A stretch of DNA of 64,000 bases from NCBI RefSeq assembly GCF_007829815.1, contig NZ_VIWT01000001.1, positions 558,001 to 622,000 of the forward strand, read 5' to 3'. The DNA is from Kitasatospora viridis (GTDB taxonomy: Bacteria; Actinomycetota; Actinomycetes; Streptomycetales; Streptomycetaceae). The position numbers and the translations under genes are program-made. Shown here one piece after another: positions 7,632 through 16,380 of this stretch (its first letter is position 1; every line of letters starts with the position of its first letter). The notes under the pieces were generated by a model. It was not told where the DNA came from and searched no databases. It was given only the letters and a program-made list of their open reading frames with translations.

Positions 7632-8591
7632 CTACCGCGCCCGGGCCCGGCGCTCCGTGCTCACCACCACGCAGACGGCGGCCACCACGATCAGCCCGCC
7701 CACCAGTTCGGAGGTGGCCAGCCGCTCGGCCAGCACCAGCCAGCCCAGGAAGACGGCCACCACCGGGTTGACGTAGGCGTAGGTGGCGACCAGCCCGAGC
7801 GGCGCGTTCTGCAGCAGCCAGGAGTAGGCGGTGAAGCCCACCAGCGAGCCGACCAGCACCAGGTAGAGCAGCGCCAGCCAGGAGCGGGTGGTCACCTCCG
7901 TGAGGTGGAAGTGCTGCTGCTCGCGCCGGGCCAGCGCCACCACCAGGCAGCCGAGGCCGCCGATCAGCATCTGGTAGGCGCTGGCCGCCATCGCGTTCTC
8001 GATCCGGGGCAGCTTGGTGCCGACGAAGGAGCCGACCGCCCAGCTGAGCGCGCCGATCATCACCAGCACCACGCCGCCGAGCCCGATGCTGCCTGCCCCT
8101 GAACCGTTGAACAGCCCGGGCAGCGAGAGCACCGCCAGGCCGACCAGGCCGAGCAGCACGCCCCCGACCCGGGCCAGGCCCTGCCGCTCCCCCGAGACGG
8201 CCCGCAGCAGCACCACCCAGAGCGGCACCACGGCGACCAGCAGCGCGGCCAGCCCGGACGGCACGGTGCCCTCGGCGATCACCAGCAGCCCGTTCCCGCC
8301 GACCAGCAGCAGCACCCCGACCGTGCCGGCCGAGGCCAGCTGACGCCAGGTCACCCGCACCGCCGCCGGCCCGTTGCGCACCACCACCCAGCCGAGCAGC
8401 AGCGCCCCCGCGAGCAGGAACCGGATGGCGCCGGACAGCAGCGCCGGCATGCTCTCCACCACGACCCGGATGGCCAGGTAGGTCGAGCCCCACACCACGT
8501 ACACCACGGCCAGCGCGGCCCAGACCGTGCCAGAGATCCGGGTGGGGGCCGCCAGCGCTGCCGCTGCTTGTCTGTCCCCGACCGATGTCAT
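7632..8591 (-). CDS. EamA-family (DMT) membrane exporter
   Basis: A 319-aa polytopic protein with about ten hydrophobic helices arranged as two EamA repeats. The first repeat begins at VYVVWGSTYLAIR, and PALLSGAIRFLLAG is a typical family sequence. Such proteins are drug/metabolite exporters, and the substrate cannot be told. ATG 8591 has AAGGAG eight bases upstream. It is divergent from the GGCT-like gene and is followed by a small gene in the same operon. Confidence 0.88.
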   Translation of the reverse strand: MTSVGDRQAAAALAAPTRISGTVWAALAVVYVVWGSTYLAIRVVVESMPALLSGAIRFLLAGALLLGWVVVRNGPAAVRVTWRQLASAGTVGVLLLVGGNGLLVIAEGTVPSGLAALLVAVVPLWVVLLRAVSGERQGLARVGGVLLGLVGLAVLSLPGLFNGSGAGSIGLGGVVLVMIGALSWAVGSFVGTKLPRIENAMAASAYQMLIGGLGCLVVALARREQQHFHLTEVTTRSWLALLYLVLVGSLVGFTAYSWLLQNAPLGLVATYAYVNPVVAVFLGWLVLAERLATSELVGGLIVVAAVCVVVSTERRARAR

Positions 8592-8674
8592 GGGTATCTC
8601 CTTGGTTCGCTACTGTCCGATCGGGAGACATGAGAGCGCATCGGAGACCGCGCACGCCAGTGGGTATCGGTGTT

Positions 8675-8687
8675 CGAGAGGCTCTCG
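8675..8687. promoter_or_regulatory. Small palindrome in a divergent intergenic region
   Basis: CGAGAG-G-CTCTCG lies between the divergent EamA and GGCT-like genes. The string TGGGTATC also occurs twice in this 137-bp region (from 8591 and 8661). It could be an operator for either gene. Confidence 0.35.
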
Positions 8688-8728
8688 CCAGCACCGAGCC
8701 CGCTCCCGTACGAAAGGAGACGCCCGCC

Positions 8729-9145
8729 GTGACCGACCCGCTGCCGTTCTTCGCCTACGGCACGCTCCGCCCGGGGCTGCGCAACCACCAGACCTTCCTG
8801 GCCGGGCGCTGCGCGCTGATCCGGCCCGCCGTGCTGGACGGCCTGGCCCTGCACGACGGGCCCGGCTACCCGTTCGTGCTGCCCGAGCCGGGGCGGCGGG
8901 TGATCGGCGACCTGATCACGGTCCGGCCGGCCGCCTACCGGCAGGTGCTGGCGGAACTGGACGAGCTGGAGGGCTGCCGGGCCGACGGCACCGGGCTCTA
9001 CCTGCGCGAGCGGTTGACCGTCCGGGTCGGCGGCGCCGACGAGCCCGCCTGGGTCTACCTGGCCGGCCCGGCGGCGGCCGCGCGGCTGCGCGCGCACCCG
9101 GCGCCGATCGCCTCCGGGGACTGGACCCGGCGCACGCCCGGCTGA
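8729..9145 (+). CDS. Gamma-glutamylcyclotransferase-like (GGCT/AIG2) protein
   Basis: A 138-aa protein of the GGCT/AIG2 fold. The glycine-rich FAYGTLRPG motif is at residues 8-16, and the predicted catalytic Glu lies in AELDELEGC. It may release 5-oxoproline from gamma-glutamyl amines or peptides; the exact substrate in bacteria is usually unknown. GTG 8729 is preceded by AAAGGAGA with eight bases of spacing. It stands alone on the plus strand, divergent from the exporter. Confidence 0.85.
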   Translation: MTDPLPFFAYGTLRPGLRNHQTFLAGRCALIRPAVLDGLALHDGPGYPFVLPEPGRRVIGDLITVRPAAYRQVLAELDELEGCRADGTGLYLRERLTVRVGGADEPAWVYLAGPAAAARLRAHPAPIASGDWTRRTPG

Positions 9146-9207
9146 GCCCCGGACGGGGCCGGTGAACTCACGGTGCGCCGGGGGCTGGCGGGGTGTAGAG
9201 AGGAAGC

Positions 9208-10374
9208 GTGCCAGCCCACCAGCGATCCGCCCCCGGCCCCCGGCCGCGGCAACCCGGCCGCGCCCTGGTCACCCTGCCGCTCGGCCTGATCGTGGTGATC
9301 ACGGTGGTGGACATCCTCTCCCCCTCGAACATCCACCTCGGCCCGCTGCTCGTGGTGGCCCCCGCGCTCACCGCCTCCTTCGCCGGCGCCCGGCTGACCG
9401 CGCTGGTGAGCGTGCTCGCGGTGGCCGCGCTGACCGTGATCGGCATCATGCGGGACGGCCTGAGCACCTCCAACCACCGCAGCCAGATCGCCGCGCTGAT
9501 CCTGGTCTCCGCGCTGGTGGTCGGCTTCTGCGCGTTGCGCGACCGGCGCGACCGGGAGTTGGTGCAGGTACGCTCGGTCGCCGAGGCCGCGCAGCAGGTG
9601 CTGCTGCGCCCGCTGCCCACCCGGATCGGCTCGCTGCGGATCGCCTCGGTCTACCTGGCCGCCGAGGCCGAGGCGCAGATCGGCGGCGACCTCTACGCCG
9701 CCTCCCGGACCAGGGACGGCACCCGGCTGATCGTCGGCGACGTCCGGGGCAAGGGGCTGACCTCGCTCGGCGAGGCGGCGCTGCTGCTCGGCGCCTTCCG
9801 GGCCGCCGCCCACCTCCAGGCCTCGCTGCCCGAGCTCGCCGCCTACCTGGACGGCAGCGTCAGCTGGGACCTGGCCGCCGCCGACAGCTGCGGCCCGCCG
9901 GACGACGAGGAGGACGACGTGGGACCGGCCGGCCCGGACGCGGCCGAGTCCTTCATCACCGCGGTGATCCTGGACATCCCCGACGACGGGTCACGGATCC
10001 AGATCATCAACTGCGGCCACCCGCCGCCGCTGCTGCTGCACCACGGCCGGGTGCTCAGCCTGGAGGCCAGCCGGCCGGCCCCGCCGCTCGGGCTGGGCAA
10101 CCTGCTGGAGACGCAGTACCACCCGGACTACTTCTCCTTCGCCCCCGAGGACCGCCTGCTGCTCTACACCGACGGCGTGATCGAGGCCCGGGACGCCGCC
10201 CGCACCTTCTACCCGCTCACCGACCGGATCCGCGGCTGGGCCACCGAACGTCCCGCCGCCCTGCTGCACCACCTGCGGCACGACCTGCTCGCCCACGCCG
10301 GCGGGCGGCTCGGCGACGACGCGGCGATGGTCGCGGTGGAGCGCCTGCCGGAGCGCCACCGCCGCGCGGCCTGA
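9208..10374 (+). CDS. Membrane-anchored PP2C/SpoIIE-type serine phosphatase
   Basis: A 388-aa protein with four N-terminal hydrophobic helices (about 20-110), then a SpoIIE/PP2C phosphatase domain. Metal-binding and core motifs are visible: AEAQIGGDLYAA, IVGDVRGKGL, NCGHPPPLLL, LLLYTDGVIEARD and GDDAAMV. In streptomycetes such phosphatases dephosphorylate anti-anti-sigma factors, opposing HATPase kinases like those at 26449 and 44802. An acidic insert (PPDDEEDDVG) interrupts the domain. GTG 9208 follows AGAGG closely. No sensory PAS or GAF domain is present. Confidence 0.92.
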   Translation: MPAHQRSAPGPRPRQPGRALVTLPLGLIVVITVVDILSPSNIHLGPLLVVAPALTASFAGARLTALVSVLAVAALTVIGIMRDGLSTSNHRSQIAALILVSALVVGFCALRDRRDRELVQVRSVAEAAQQVLLRPLPTRIGSLRIASVYLAAEAEAQIGGDLYAASRTRDGTRLIVGDVRGKGLTSLGEAALLLGAFRAAAHLQASLPELAAYLDGSVSWDLAAADSCGPPDDEEDDVGPAGPDAAESFITAVILDIPDDGSRIQIINCGHPPPLLLHHGRVLSLEASRPAPPLGLGNLLETQYHPDYFSFAPEDRLLLYTDGVIEARDAARTFYPLTDRIRGWATERPAALLHHLRHDLLAHAGGRLGDDAAMVAVERLPERHRRAA

Positions 10375-10443
10375 GGCAGCACCCCGCCGGGCGGCCCGAT
10401 GCCCTAGCGTGTGGGGTCGGCGGAGTGCGAGAGGGGCGGCGCG

Positions 10444-11592
10444 ATGGCGGACCAGGACGACTTCACGGCCGAGCAGCTGGCCCGCGGCAGGGCGCTGCGG
10501 CAGGCGCAGGTGCCGTGGGTGCTCGGCGGGCGGCTGGCGGGGCTGGCGCTCTCGCTGGTGCTCGGCCTCACCCCGGCCGGGGCGGCCCTGGTGCGCGGGA
10601 GCGGCGACCTGCTCGGCGGCTCCTGGACGGCCCGGGTGCTGGCCGGCACCACGGCCCTGGTGCTGCTCGGCCAGTTGCTCGGACTGCCGTTCAACGCGCG
10701 GGTCCGGGTGGTGCGGACCCGGTTCGGCCTGGTCACCCAGGGCTGGGCCGGCTGGCTGGTGGACCTGCTGCGCGGCCTGCTGCTCACCCTGGTGCTCGCG
10801 CTGCCCGCCGCGCTGGGCGTCTACGCGCTGACCGGCTGGTCCCGGCACTGGTGGTGGCTGCCCGCGGCCGGCGCCGCCGCGGTGCTCACCGTGCTGATGT
10901 CCTTCCTGTTCCCGCTGGTGGTCGAGCCGCTGTTCAACCGCTTCACCCCGATGGCAGCGGGCGAGCTGCGCACCGCCCTGCTGGCGCTCGCCGAGCGGGA
11001 CGCCGTGGCGGTGCGCGACGTCCTGGTGGCCGACGCCTCGCGCCGGACCACCGCGCTGAACGCCTACGTCTCGGGCTTCGGCGCGACCCGCCGGATCGTC
11101 GCCTACGACACCCTGCTCAGCACGGCCACGCCGCGCGAGGTGGAGCTGGTGGTGGCGCACGAGCTGGGGCACGTGAAGCACCGGGACGTGCCGCGCGGCA
11201 CGGCGGCGGCGGCCCTCGGCTCGGCGGTCGCGGTGGCCGTGCTGGGCCTGCTGCTCTCGCTCCACCCGCTGCTCTCGGCCGCCGGGGTGGCGAGCGTCTC
11301 CGATCCGCGCTCGCTGCCGCTGCTGGCGGCCTGCGCCGCGGTGCTCGGCGCGCTGGGCGGGCCGGCGCAGGCGGCGGTGAGCCGCCGGATCGAGGCCCGC
11401 GCCGATCGGCACGCGCTCGACCTGACGGGGGATCCGGAGCAGTTCGTCGCGATGCAGCGCCGGCTCGCGCTGACCAACGTCGCCGACGTCGATCCGCCCC
11501 GGCTGCTGGAGCTGCTCTTCGCCACCCACCCGAGCACCGCGCGCCGGATCGCCGCCGCGCGGGCCTGGACCCCGGCGGGCGGCCACCGGTGA
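10444..11592 (+). CDS. M48-family membrane zinc metalloprotease
   Basis: A 382-aa integral-membrane protease of the Ste24/HtpX type. Transmembrane helices flank the zinc site HELGHVKHRD (His239, His243), and the third ligand is probably the Glu in RRIEARADRHALDL. These enzymes cleave membrane or prenyl-type substrates at the cytoplasmic face. ATG 10444 has GAGAGGGG upstream. The downstream cupin gene starts in GTGA overlapping its stop codon, so the two are translated together. Confidence 0.9.
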   Translation: MADQDDFTAEQLARGRALRQAQVPWVLGGRLAGLALSLVLGLTPAGAALVRGSGDLLGGSWTARVLAGTTALVLLGQLLGLPFNARVRVVRTRFGLVTQGWAGWLVDLLRGLLLTLVLALPAALGVYALTGWSRHWWWLPAAGAAAVLTVLMSFLFPLVVEPLFNRFTPMAAGELRTALLALAERDAVAVRDVLVADASRRTTALNAYVSGFGATRRIVAYDTLLSTATPREVELVVAHELGHVKHRDVPRGTAAAALGSAVAVAVLGLLLSLHPLLSAAGVASVSDPRSLPLLAACAAVLGALGGPAQAAVSRRIEARADRHALDLTGDPEQFVAMQRRLALTNVADVDPPRLLELLFATHPSTARRIAAARAWTPAGGHR

Positions 11593-12017
11593 CCGGCGCC
11601 GGGCCCGAGCCCCGTCCGGACAGCCGGCCGCTCGCCGACGCACCGGTGGTCCGGGCGCCGGACGGCTCCCTGGTGCGGCAGCTGGGCGAGCTGCCCGCGG
11701 TGGTGAGCATGGCGCGCTTCGAGCTGGCCCCGGGCGAGGTCGCCGCGGCGGTCTCGCACCGGACGGTGCGCGAGCTGTGGCACGTGCTCTCCGGGAGCGG
11801 GCAGCTGTGGCGCCGTCAGGACGGCGTGGAGCAGCTGACGCCGCTGCGGCCCGGGCTGACGGCGAGCATCCCGCTCGGCACGGCCTTCCAGTTCCGCGCC
11901 GACGCCGACGCCGGGGAGCCGCTGGTGGTGCTGGGCGCCACCGTGCCCGCCTGGCCGGGCCCGGCCGAGGCACGCCCCGAGCAGGGGCCCTGGGAACCCA
12001 CGGTGGATCTCGGTTGA
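11589..12017 (+). CDS. Cupin-domain protein
   Basis: A 142-aa single-domain cupin. The conserved region reads SHRTVRELWHVLSGSGQLWRR, with cupin-type His and Glu positions, and a second motif lies around IPLGTAFQFRA. Cupins bind metals and may be enzymes, isomerases or sensors; nothing here defines the reaction. GTG 11589 overlaps the protease stop codon by four bases, so a role linked to the membrane protease is possible. Confidence 0.82.
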   Translation: MTGAGPEPRPDSRPLADAPVVRAPDGSLVRQLGELPAVVSMARFELAPGEVAAAVSHRTVRELWHVLSGSGQLWRRQDGVEQLTPLRPGLTASIPLGTAFQFRADADAGEPLVVLGATVPAWPGPAEARPEQGPWEPTVDLG

Positions 12018-12072
12018 CCTGCGGCGATGCCGACCGGCACGATGCCGCCAGGAACGATCGCGGGGGTGGCTG

Positions 12073-12882
12073 ATGAGCAGGGGAACCGGACTCGACCAGG
12101 ACGGTCTGATGCTCCGTGAGGGCGCGCTGGAGCGGGTGCCCGAGGAGTTCGCGCCGGTGGTGGCGGCAGTGCGGGCGGGCGTCACCGAGGCCTTCGGCGA
12201 CGCGCTGCACAGCGCCTACCTGTACGGCAGCATCCCGCGCGGCACCGCCGTGGCCGGCCGCTCCGACCTGGACCTGCTGCTGGCGCTGCGCCAGGAGCCC
12301 ACCGCGGCTGACCGGGCGGCGGCCGACCGGCTGCTCGCCTCGCTGGACGCCGGCTTCCCGCAGATCGACGGCGGCGGGGTGCTGCTCTTCGGGGTCGAGC
12401 GGCTGCTCAGCGAGGCGGAGCGGTACGACCTGGGGTGGTTCGTCGCCTGCCTCTGCACCCCGCTGCTCGGCCCGGACCTGGCCGAGCGGCTGCCCCGTTA
12501 CCGACTGGACTCGGAGCTCGCCCGGGAGACCAACGGCGACCTCGCCGACCTGCTCCCGCGCTGGCGCGAGCGGGCCGCGGCGGCCGGCGGCGACCCCGCG
12601 GCGCTGCGCAGGCTCACCCGGGGCGCGGCCCGCAAGGTGGTGCGCACCGGGTTCACCCTGGTGATGCCGCGCTGGCAGGGCTGGACCAGCGACCTGGCGC
12701 AGTCCGCCGAGGCCTTCGGCCACTACTACCCGGACCGCGCCGAGCAGATGCGCGCGGTCGCGCGGATCGCCCCGGCCGGGACGGCGGACCCGGCCGCCCT
12801 GGAGCTGCTGCTGGAGCGGCTGGGCCCGTGGCTGGCCGAGGAGTACACGGCCCGGCACGGCGTCAGGTCGCCCCGGCCCTAA
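12073..12882 (+). CDS. Nucleotidyltransferase-fold protein (aminoglycoside adenylyltransferase-like)
   Basis: A 269-aa protein with an N-terminal DNA-polymerase-beta-type nucleotidyltransferase domain: LYGSIPRGTAVAGRSDLDLLL, giving GS at 52-53 and Asp65/Asp67. A helical C-terminal domain follows. The layout resembles aminoglycoside nucleotidyltransferases and MNT/HEPN-like proteins, but no known resistance signature is recognised. ATG 12073 has GGGGGTGG six bases upstream. It ends 17 bp from the convergent alpha/beta hydrolase gene. Confidence 0.8.
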   Translation: MSRGTGLDQDGLMLREGALERVPEEFAPVVAAVRAGVTEAFGDALHSAYLYGSIPRGTAVAGRSDLDLLLALRQEPTAADRAAADRLLASLDAGFPQIDGGGVLLFGVERLLSEAERYDLGWFVACLCTPLLGPDLAERLPRYRLDSELARETNGDLADLLPRWRERAAAAGGDPAALRRLTRGAARKVVRTGFTLVMPRWQGWTSDLAQSAEAFGHYYPDRAEQMRAVARIAPAGTADPAALELLLERLGPWLAEEYTARHGVRSPRP

Positions 12883-12898
12883 TGCAACTCTGTTCTGA

Positions 12899-13759
12899 TC
12901 AAGGTGTGTTGAGGAACTCCGTCACCAACTGCACGAACTCCGCCGGCTGCTCGACCCACGGGCGGTGGCCGGAGCGGGCCAGGACTTCCAGCCGCGCGTC
13001 GGGGTGCAGTTCGGCCACCGCGCGGGCGGGGGCGGTGCCGATCATGCCGTCGGAGGCGCCCGCGATCACCAGGTAGGGCACCCGCGGGCCGGCCAGCCGG
13101 GCCAGGCGGTCGGCCAGGGTGTCCGGGGTGGCCGCGTCGGCGTAGAACGCGGCGCGCAGCCAGGGCAGTCGGGTGGCGTGGCCGGGCACGTGCTCGGCCT
13201 TGTGCCGCTGGTTCCACTCGTGCCAGGCGAACGGCAGCGTCCGGACCTGCAGCATGCCCTGCTGGAGGAACGTCAAGTCACCTGCGGTCAGCAGTCGTTG
13301 CGCCGCTGCGGCGGCCGGGTACCAGGGCTCGGCGGCGCGCGCGGCGTGCAGGTCGGCGAGTTCGGCCGGGTCCGGCTCGCGGCCGGCCCGCCCGACCGGC
13401 GTGACCAGCACGGCCCGGCGCACCCGGCCCGGGTGGGCGGCGGCGTACTCCTGGGCGGTCAAGCAGCCGGCCGAGTGCGCCAGCAGGTCGAGCCGCTCCA
13501 GGCCCAGGTGCTCGCGCAGCGCCTCGACGTCGCGGGCCTGGGCGGTGAACGCCACGGTCGCCCGGTCGTGCGGCACCTCGGAGCGGCCGCTCGCCCGGCC
13601 GTCCAGCGGGATCAGTTCGCGGTGCCGGTCGAGGCCGCCGAGCCCGGCCAGGTAGCGCAGGTCGGTGCCCGGCCCGCCGGGGAGCACCACCAACGGGGCG
13701 CCGGTGCCCAGCCGTTCGTACCAGAGCCCGGTGTCGTCGTAGGAGGCGAAGTGCGGCAT
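12899..13759 (-). CDS. Alpha/beta hydrolase (proline iminopeptidase-like)
   Basis: A 286-aa alpha/beta hydrolase. The oxyanion-loop VVLPGGPGTDLRYL and the nucleophile elbow LLAHSAGCLTAQEYA (Ser in H-S-A-G) resemble the proline iminopeptidase group. GASDGMIG probably holds the acid, and the final His is in ARSGHRPWVEQP. No signal peptide is present, so it is cytoplasmic. The substrate is unknown. Its start lies 38 bp from the end of the chitinase gene. Confidence 0.88.
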   Translation of the reverse strand: MPHFASYDDTGLWYERLGTGAPLVVLPGGPGTDLRYLAGLGGLDRHRELIPLDGRASGRSEVPHDRATVAFTAQARDVEALREHLGLERLDLLAHSAGCLTAQEYAAAHPGRVRRAVLVTPVGRAGREPDPAELADLHAARAAEPWYPAAAAAQRLLTAGDLTFLQQGMLQVRTLPFAWHEWNQRHKAEHVPGHATRLPWLRAAFYADAATPDTLADRLARLAGPRVPYLVIAGASDGMIGTAPARAVAELHPDARLEVLARSGHRPWVEQPAEFVQLVTEFLNTP

Positions 13760-13797
13760 GCCGTCACCCTGGCACGCCGCACTCCGCAGCGGAAGGA

Positions 13798-15516
13798 TCA
13801 GCCGAAGTAGCTGTGGAAGTTGTTCGAGAACTCGTTCCCGTTGTAGTTGTCCCAGTTGATCGACCAGGTCATCAGGCCGCGCAGGTCCGGGTGCGGGCCG
13901 GAGTGCAGGGTGTAGCCACCGCAGTTGCTGCCCTTGGTGAGGCAGTCGAGGGCCTGGTCCACCGCGGCGGGCGCGACGTACCCGTTGCCGGCGTAGGTGT
14001 TGGCCGGCATGCCGATCGCCACCTGGGAGGGCAGCAGCGGCGGGAACATGTTGTTGGTGTTGCCCGCGACCGGGAAGCCGGAGAGCAGCATGTCGGTCAT
14101 CGCGATGTGGAAGTCCGCGCCGCCCATCGAGTGGTACTGGTTGTCCAGGCCCATAATGGAGCCGGAGTTGTAGTCCTGGACGGTGAGCAGGGTGAGGTCG
14201 TTGCGCAGCGCGTAGATCACCGGCAGGAAGGCGCCGGAGCGCGGGTCCTGGCCGTTGAACGGGCCGGATCCGTAGTACTGGTAGCCGAGTTGGACGAAGA
14301 ACGTCTCCGGCGCCATGGTCAGCACGAACTTCGAGCCGTACTTGGCCTTCAGCTCCTGCAGCGCGGAGATGGTGTTGACGATCACCGGGGTGGTCGGGTT
14401 CTTGAAGTCGGTGTCACCGGCGTTCAGCGAGAGCGACTGGTTCTCGAAGTCCACGTCCAGGCCGTCCAGGCCCCACTGGTCGATGATCGCCGAGACCGAG
14501 TTGACGAAGTTGTCGCGGGCCGCGGTGGTGGTCAGCTGGACCTCGCCGTTGGCCCCGCCGATCGAGAGCAGCACCTTCTTGCCCTTGGCCTGCTTGGCGG
14601 CGATCGCGGCCTTGAAGTCGGCGTCCGACTCGATGCCGGGGCAGTCGGCGACCGCGCAGCGGGTGAAGTGGATGTTCCCGGAGGTCACCGAGTCGGGCTC
14701 GCCGAAGGAAAGGTCGATGACGTCCCAGGAGTCGGGCACGTCGGACATCTTGAGGTAGCCGGCGCCGTTGGCGAAGCTCTCGTGCAGGTAGCCGACCAGC
14801 GCGTGGGCGGGCAGGCCGCCGCCGGGGGTGGGCGAACCGGTGGGCGTGGGCGTGCCGGTGGTGGGGGGAGCCGTGGTCGGCGGGGCGGTGGTGGGGGGCG
14901 CCGTGGTCGGCGGGGTGGTGGTGGGCGGGGCGCTGGTCGGCGGCGTGGTGGTCGGCGAACCGGTCGGCGAGGGGCCGCCCGGGCCGGACAGCGAGACGTC
15001 GTCCGCGTAGTAGGTGCCCTGGCCGTACCAGCCGTGCACGAAGACCGTGGCGCTGGTCTGGGTCGCGGCGGTGGTGAAGCTGACCGAGAGCTGCTGGTAG
15101 GCGCCGCCGGTACTCGGACTCCAGGTGCTGGTACCGCCGTTGACGCCCAGGTAGACGTAGGCGCCGTTGACCCAGGCGCTCAGCGTGTAGGTGGTGTTGG
15201 GCGAGACGGCCACGGTCTGGGTGCACTGCGCGTCGTCGGCGGCGGTGGCCGCACCCGCGAGGGCGTAAGTGCCGCTGTGCGCATGGCCGGTGACCACGCT
15301 TCCGGTGCTGCCGTCGCAGCTCCAGGGATTCAGGCTGCCGCTCTCGAAGCCGCCGTTGCTGAGGAACTCGCCGGCCGACGCACTGGGGGCCAGGCCGACC
15401 AGGCCGCCGACCACCAGGCCGGCGGCGACCGTCCAGGCGGTAGCGCCCGCCACCGCGCGGCGTGAACTGCGCCGCGGTGCGGGCCGGGTGGAACCGGTTC
15501 TGCTGAGACTGCGCAT
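13798..15516 (-). CDS. Secreted GH18 chitinase with N-terminal CBM and Pro/Thr linker
   Basis: A secreted 572-aa chitinase. The signal peptide ends near Ala48 (PSASA). A beta-sandwich carbohydrate-binding domain (about 49-178) is followed by a repetitive Pro/Thr linker (about 181-230). The GH18 barrel contains LLSIGGANGE and DGLDVDFE at 351-358, giving catalytic Glu358. ATG 15516 has CAGGAG eight bases upstream. The promoter carries two DasR-type sites, so expression should respond to N-acetylglucosamine or chitin. The linker is encoded by 18-bp-phase GC-rich repeats. Family assignment is firm. Confidence 0.95.
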   Translation of the reverse strand: MRSLSRTGSTRPAPRRSSRRAVAGATAWTVAAGLVVGGLVGLAPSASAGEFLSNGGFESGSLNPWSCDGSTGSVVTGHAHSGTYALAGAATAADDAQCTQTVAVSPNTTYTLSAWVNGAYVYLGVNGGTSTWSPSTGGAYQQLSVSFTTAATQTSATVFVHGWYGQGTYYADDVSLSGPGGPSPTGSPTTTPPTSAPPTTTPPTTAPPTTAPPTTAPPTTGTPTPTGSPTPGGGLPAHALVGYLHESFANGAGYLKMSDVPDSWDVIDLSFGEPDSVTSGNIHFTRCAVADCPGIESDADFKAAIAAKQAKGKKVLLSIGGANGEVQLTTTAARDNFVNSVSAIIDQWGLDGLDVDFENQSLSLNAGDTDFKNPTTPVIVNTISALQELKAKYGSKFVLTMAPETFFVQLGYQYYGSGPFNGQDPRSGAFLPVIYALRNDLTLLTVQDYNSGSIMGLDNQYHSMGGADFHIAMTDMLLSGFPVAGNTNNMFPPLLPSQVAIGMPANTYAGNGYVAPAAVDQALDCLTKGSNCGGYTLHSGPHPDLRGLMTWSINWDNYNGNEFSNNFHSYFG

Positions 15517-15605
15517 GTGGGGATGCTCCTGCCTCGAACGCCTCGTTGTGGGGGAGTCCGTCGGGGCAGGCGGGACGGGGGGCGACCCCGCCGGTGCGCA
15601 CCCCT

Positions 15606-15648
15606 TTTGGACTAGACCACTGAACCGGTCTGGACCAGTCCGTGTCAA
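15606..15648 (-). promoter_or_regulatory. Chitinase promoter with two dre-like (DasR) sites
   Basis: Read on the minus strand, TTGACA (complement of 15643-15648) is followed by ACTGGTCCAGACCGGT (15624-15639) and AGTGGTCTAGTCCAAA (15606-15621). Both match the DasR responsive element consensus known from streptomycete chitinase promoters, A(C/G)TGGTCTAGACCA(C/G)T. Their position across and after the -35 box implies repression by DasR, relieved by amino-sugar phosphates. Confidence 0.85.
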
Positions 15649-15680
15649 TGCCTCCGGGGAGGCTTCCGGGGGTGCCTGAT

Positions 15681-15710
15681 CCGGCGTCAGCGGGCGTCAG
15701 CGGGCGTCAG
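15681..15710. repeat. 10-bp tandem repeat containing the CGNR gene stop codon
   Basis: Three copies of cgggcgtcag (the first with one mismatch). On the minus strand each copy carries a TGA; the first TGA read is the stop codon of the CGNR regulator (15707-15709). It is one of several stop-codon-anchored repeats in this window. Confidence 0.8.
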
Positions 15711-16348
15711 GCCTTGCTGCGCGCGTAGTGGCGGGAGGCCTTGGCCCGGTTGCCGCAGGTGGCCATCGAGTGCCAGCGGCGGGTGCCGTTCTTCGAGGTG
15801 TCGTAGAAGTGCAGCACGCAGTCCGGGTGGGCGCAGGAGCGGATCCGGTCGGGGGCCTCGGTGAGCAGGCGCAGGTAGTCGGCGGCGGCCAGCCAGGCGG
15901 GGAGCCAGGCCGGGGTGTCCGCCTCGGCCCGCTCGGCGGGGCCGTCGGCGGCGAGGGTGCGGCGCAGGGCGCCGTGCGCGAGGACGGCGTTCAGCTCGGC
16001 GCGGGCGGCTTCGAGGTCGGGGCGGGCGGCTTCGAGGTCGGGGTGCTCCGCGCCCGGGCCCTCCTCGGGCGCCGACTGCGCCCGCAGCTGTGCGAGGTGG
16101 CCGGCGATGGCGGCGCGGGTGGTGAGCAGCGCGTCGAGCGCGGCCCGGTCGGCGGGCACCTGCTCGGCGAAGCCGTTCAGCCGGAGCCAGAGCGCCAAGC
16201 CGTCGAGGGAGTCCAGCAGGTCCCGCGGGTTGCCGCCGTCGTGCCAGCGGGTGTTGAGCAGGTCGAGGCAGAGCGGCTCGCCGGGCAGCGGGCGGGGGTC
16301 GGCGGGCGGCTGCGGTGCGTCCGGCGCCGCTGCTTCTGCTTCGGTCAT
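15707..16348 (-). CDS. CGNR zinc-finger protein (ABATE-domain regulator)
   Basis: A 213-aa protein of the CGNR family. An N-terminal ABATE-like helical domain begins with GEPLCLDLLNTR. The C-terminal zinc finger has CAHPDC and the defining CGNRAKASRHYAR. The family is assumed to bind DNA. There is a ten-residue internal repeat, PDLEAARPDLEAARAEL. ATG 16348 has GGAGAG four bases upstream. It follows the MFS gene by 32 bp, and a TAGAAT -10-like element (16378-16383) overlaps the MFS stop codon, so it may have its own promoter. Confidence 0.88.
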   Translation of the reverse strand: MTEAEAAAPDAPQPPADPRPLPGEPLCLDLLNTRWHDGGNPRDLLDSLDGLALWLRLNGFAEQVPADRAALDALLTTRAAIAGHLAQLRAQSAPEEGPGAEHPDLEAARPDLEAARAELNAVLAHGALRRTLAADGPAERAEADTPAWLPAWLAAADYLRLLTEAPDRIRSCAHPDCVLHFYDTSKNGTRRWHSMATCGNRAKASRHYARSKA

Positions 16349-16380
16349 GGGGCTCTCCTGGCTCGGTCTGCGGGCCGATT

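Noticed and set aside
8527..9165. Longer plus-strand frames starting upstream of the GGCT-like gene
   Set aside because: They run through the divergent promoter and the start of the EamA gene. GTG 8729 has a good ribosome-binding site and a family-like N-terminus.
13813..15465. A 550-codon plus-strand frame opposite the chitinase gene
   Set aside because: It is antisense to a clear GH18 gene, has Arg/Gly/Val-rich non-family composition and no ribosome-binding site. Such shadows are expected at this GC content.
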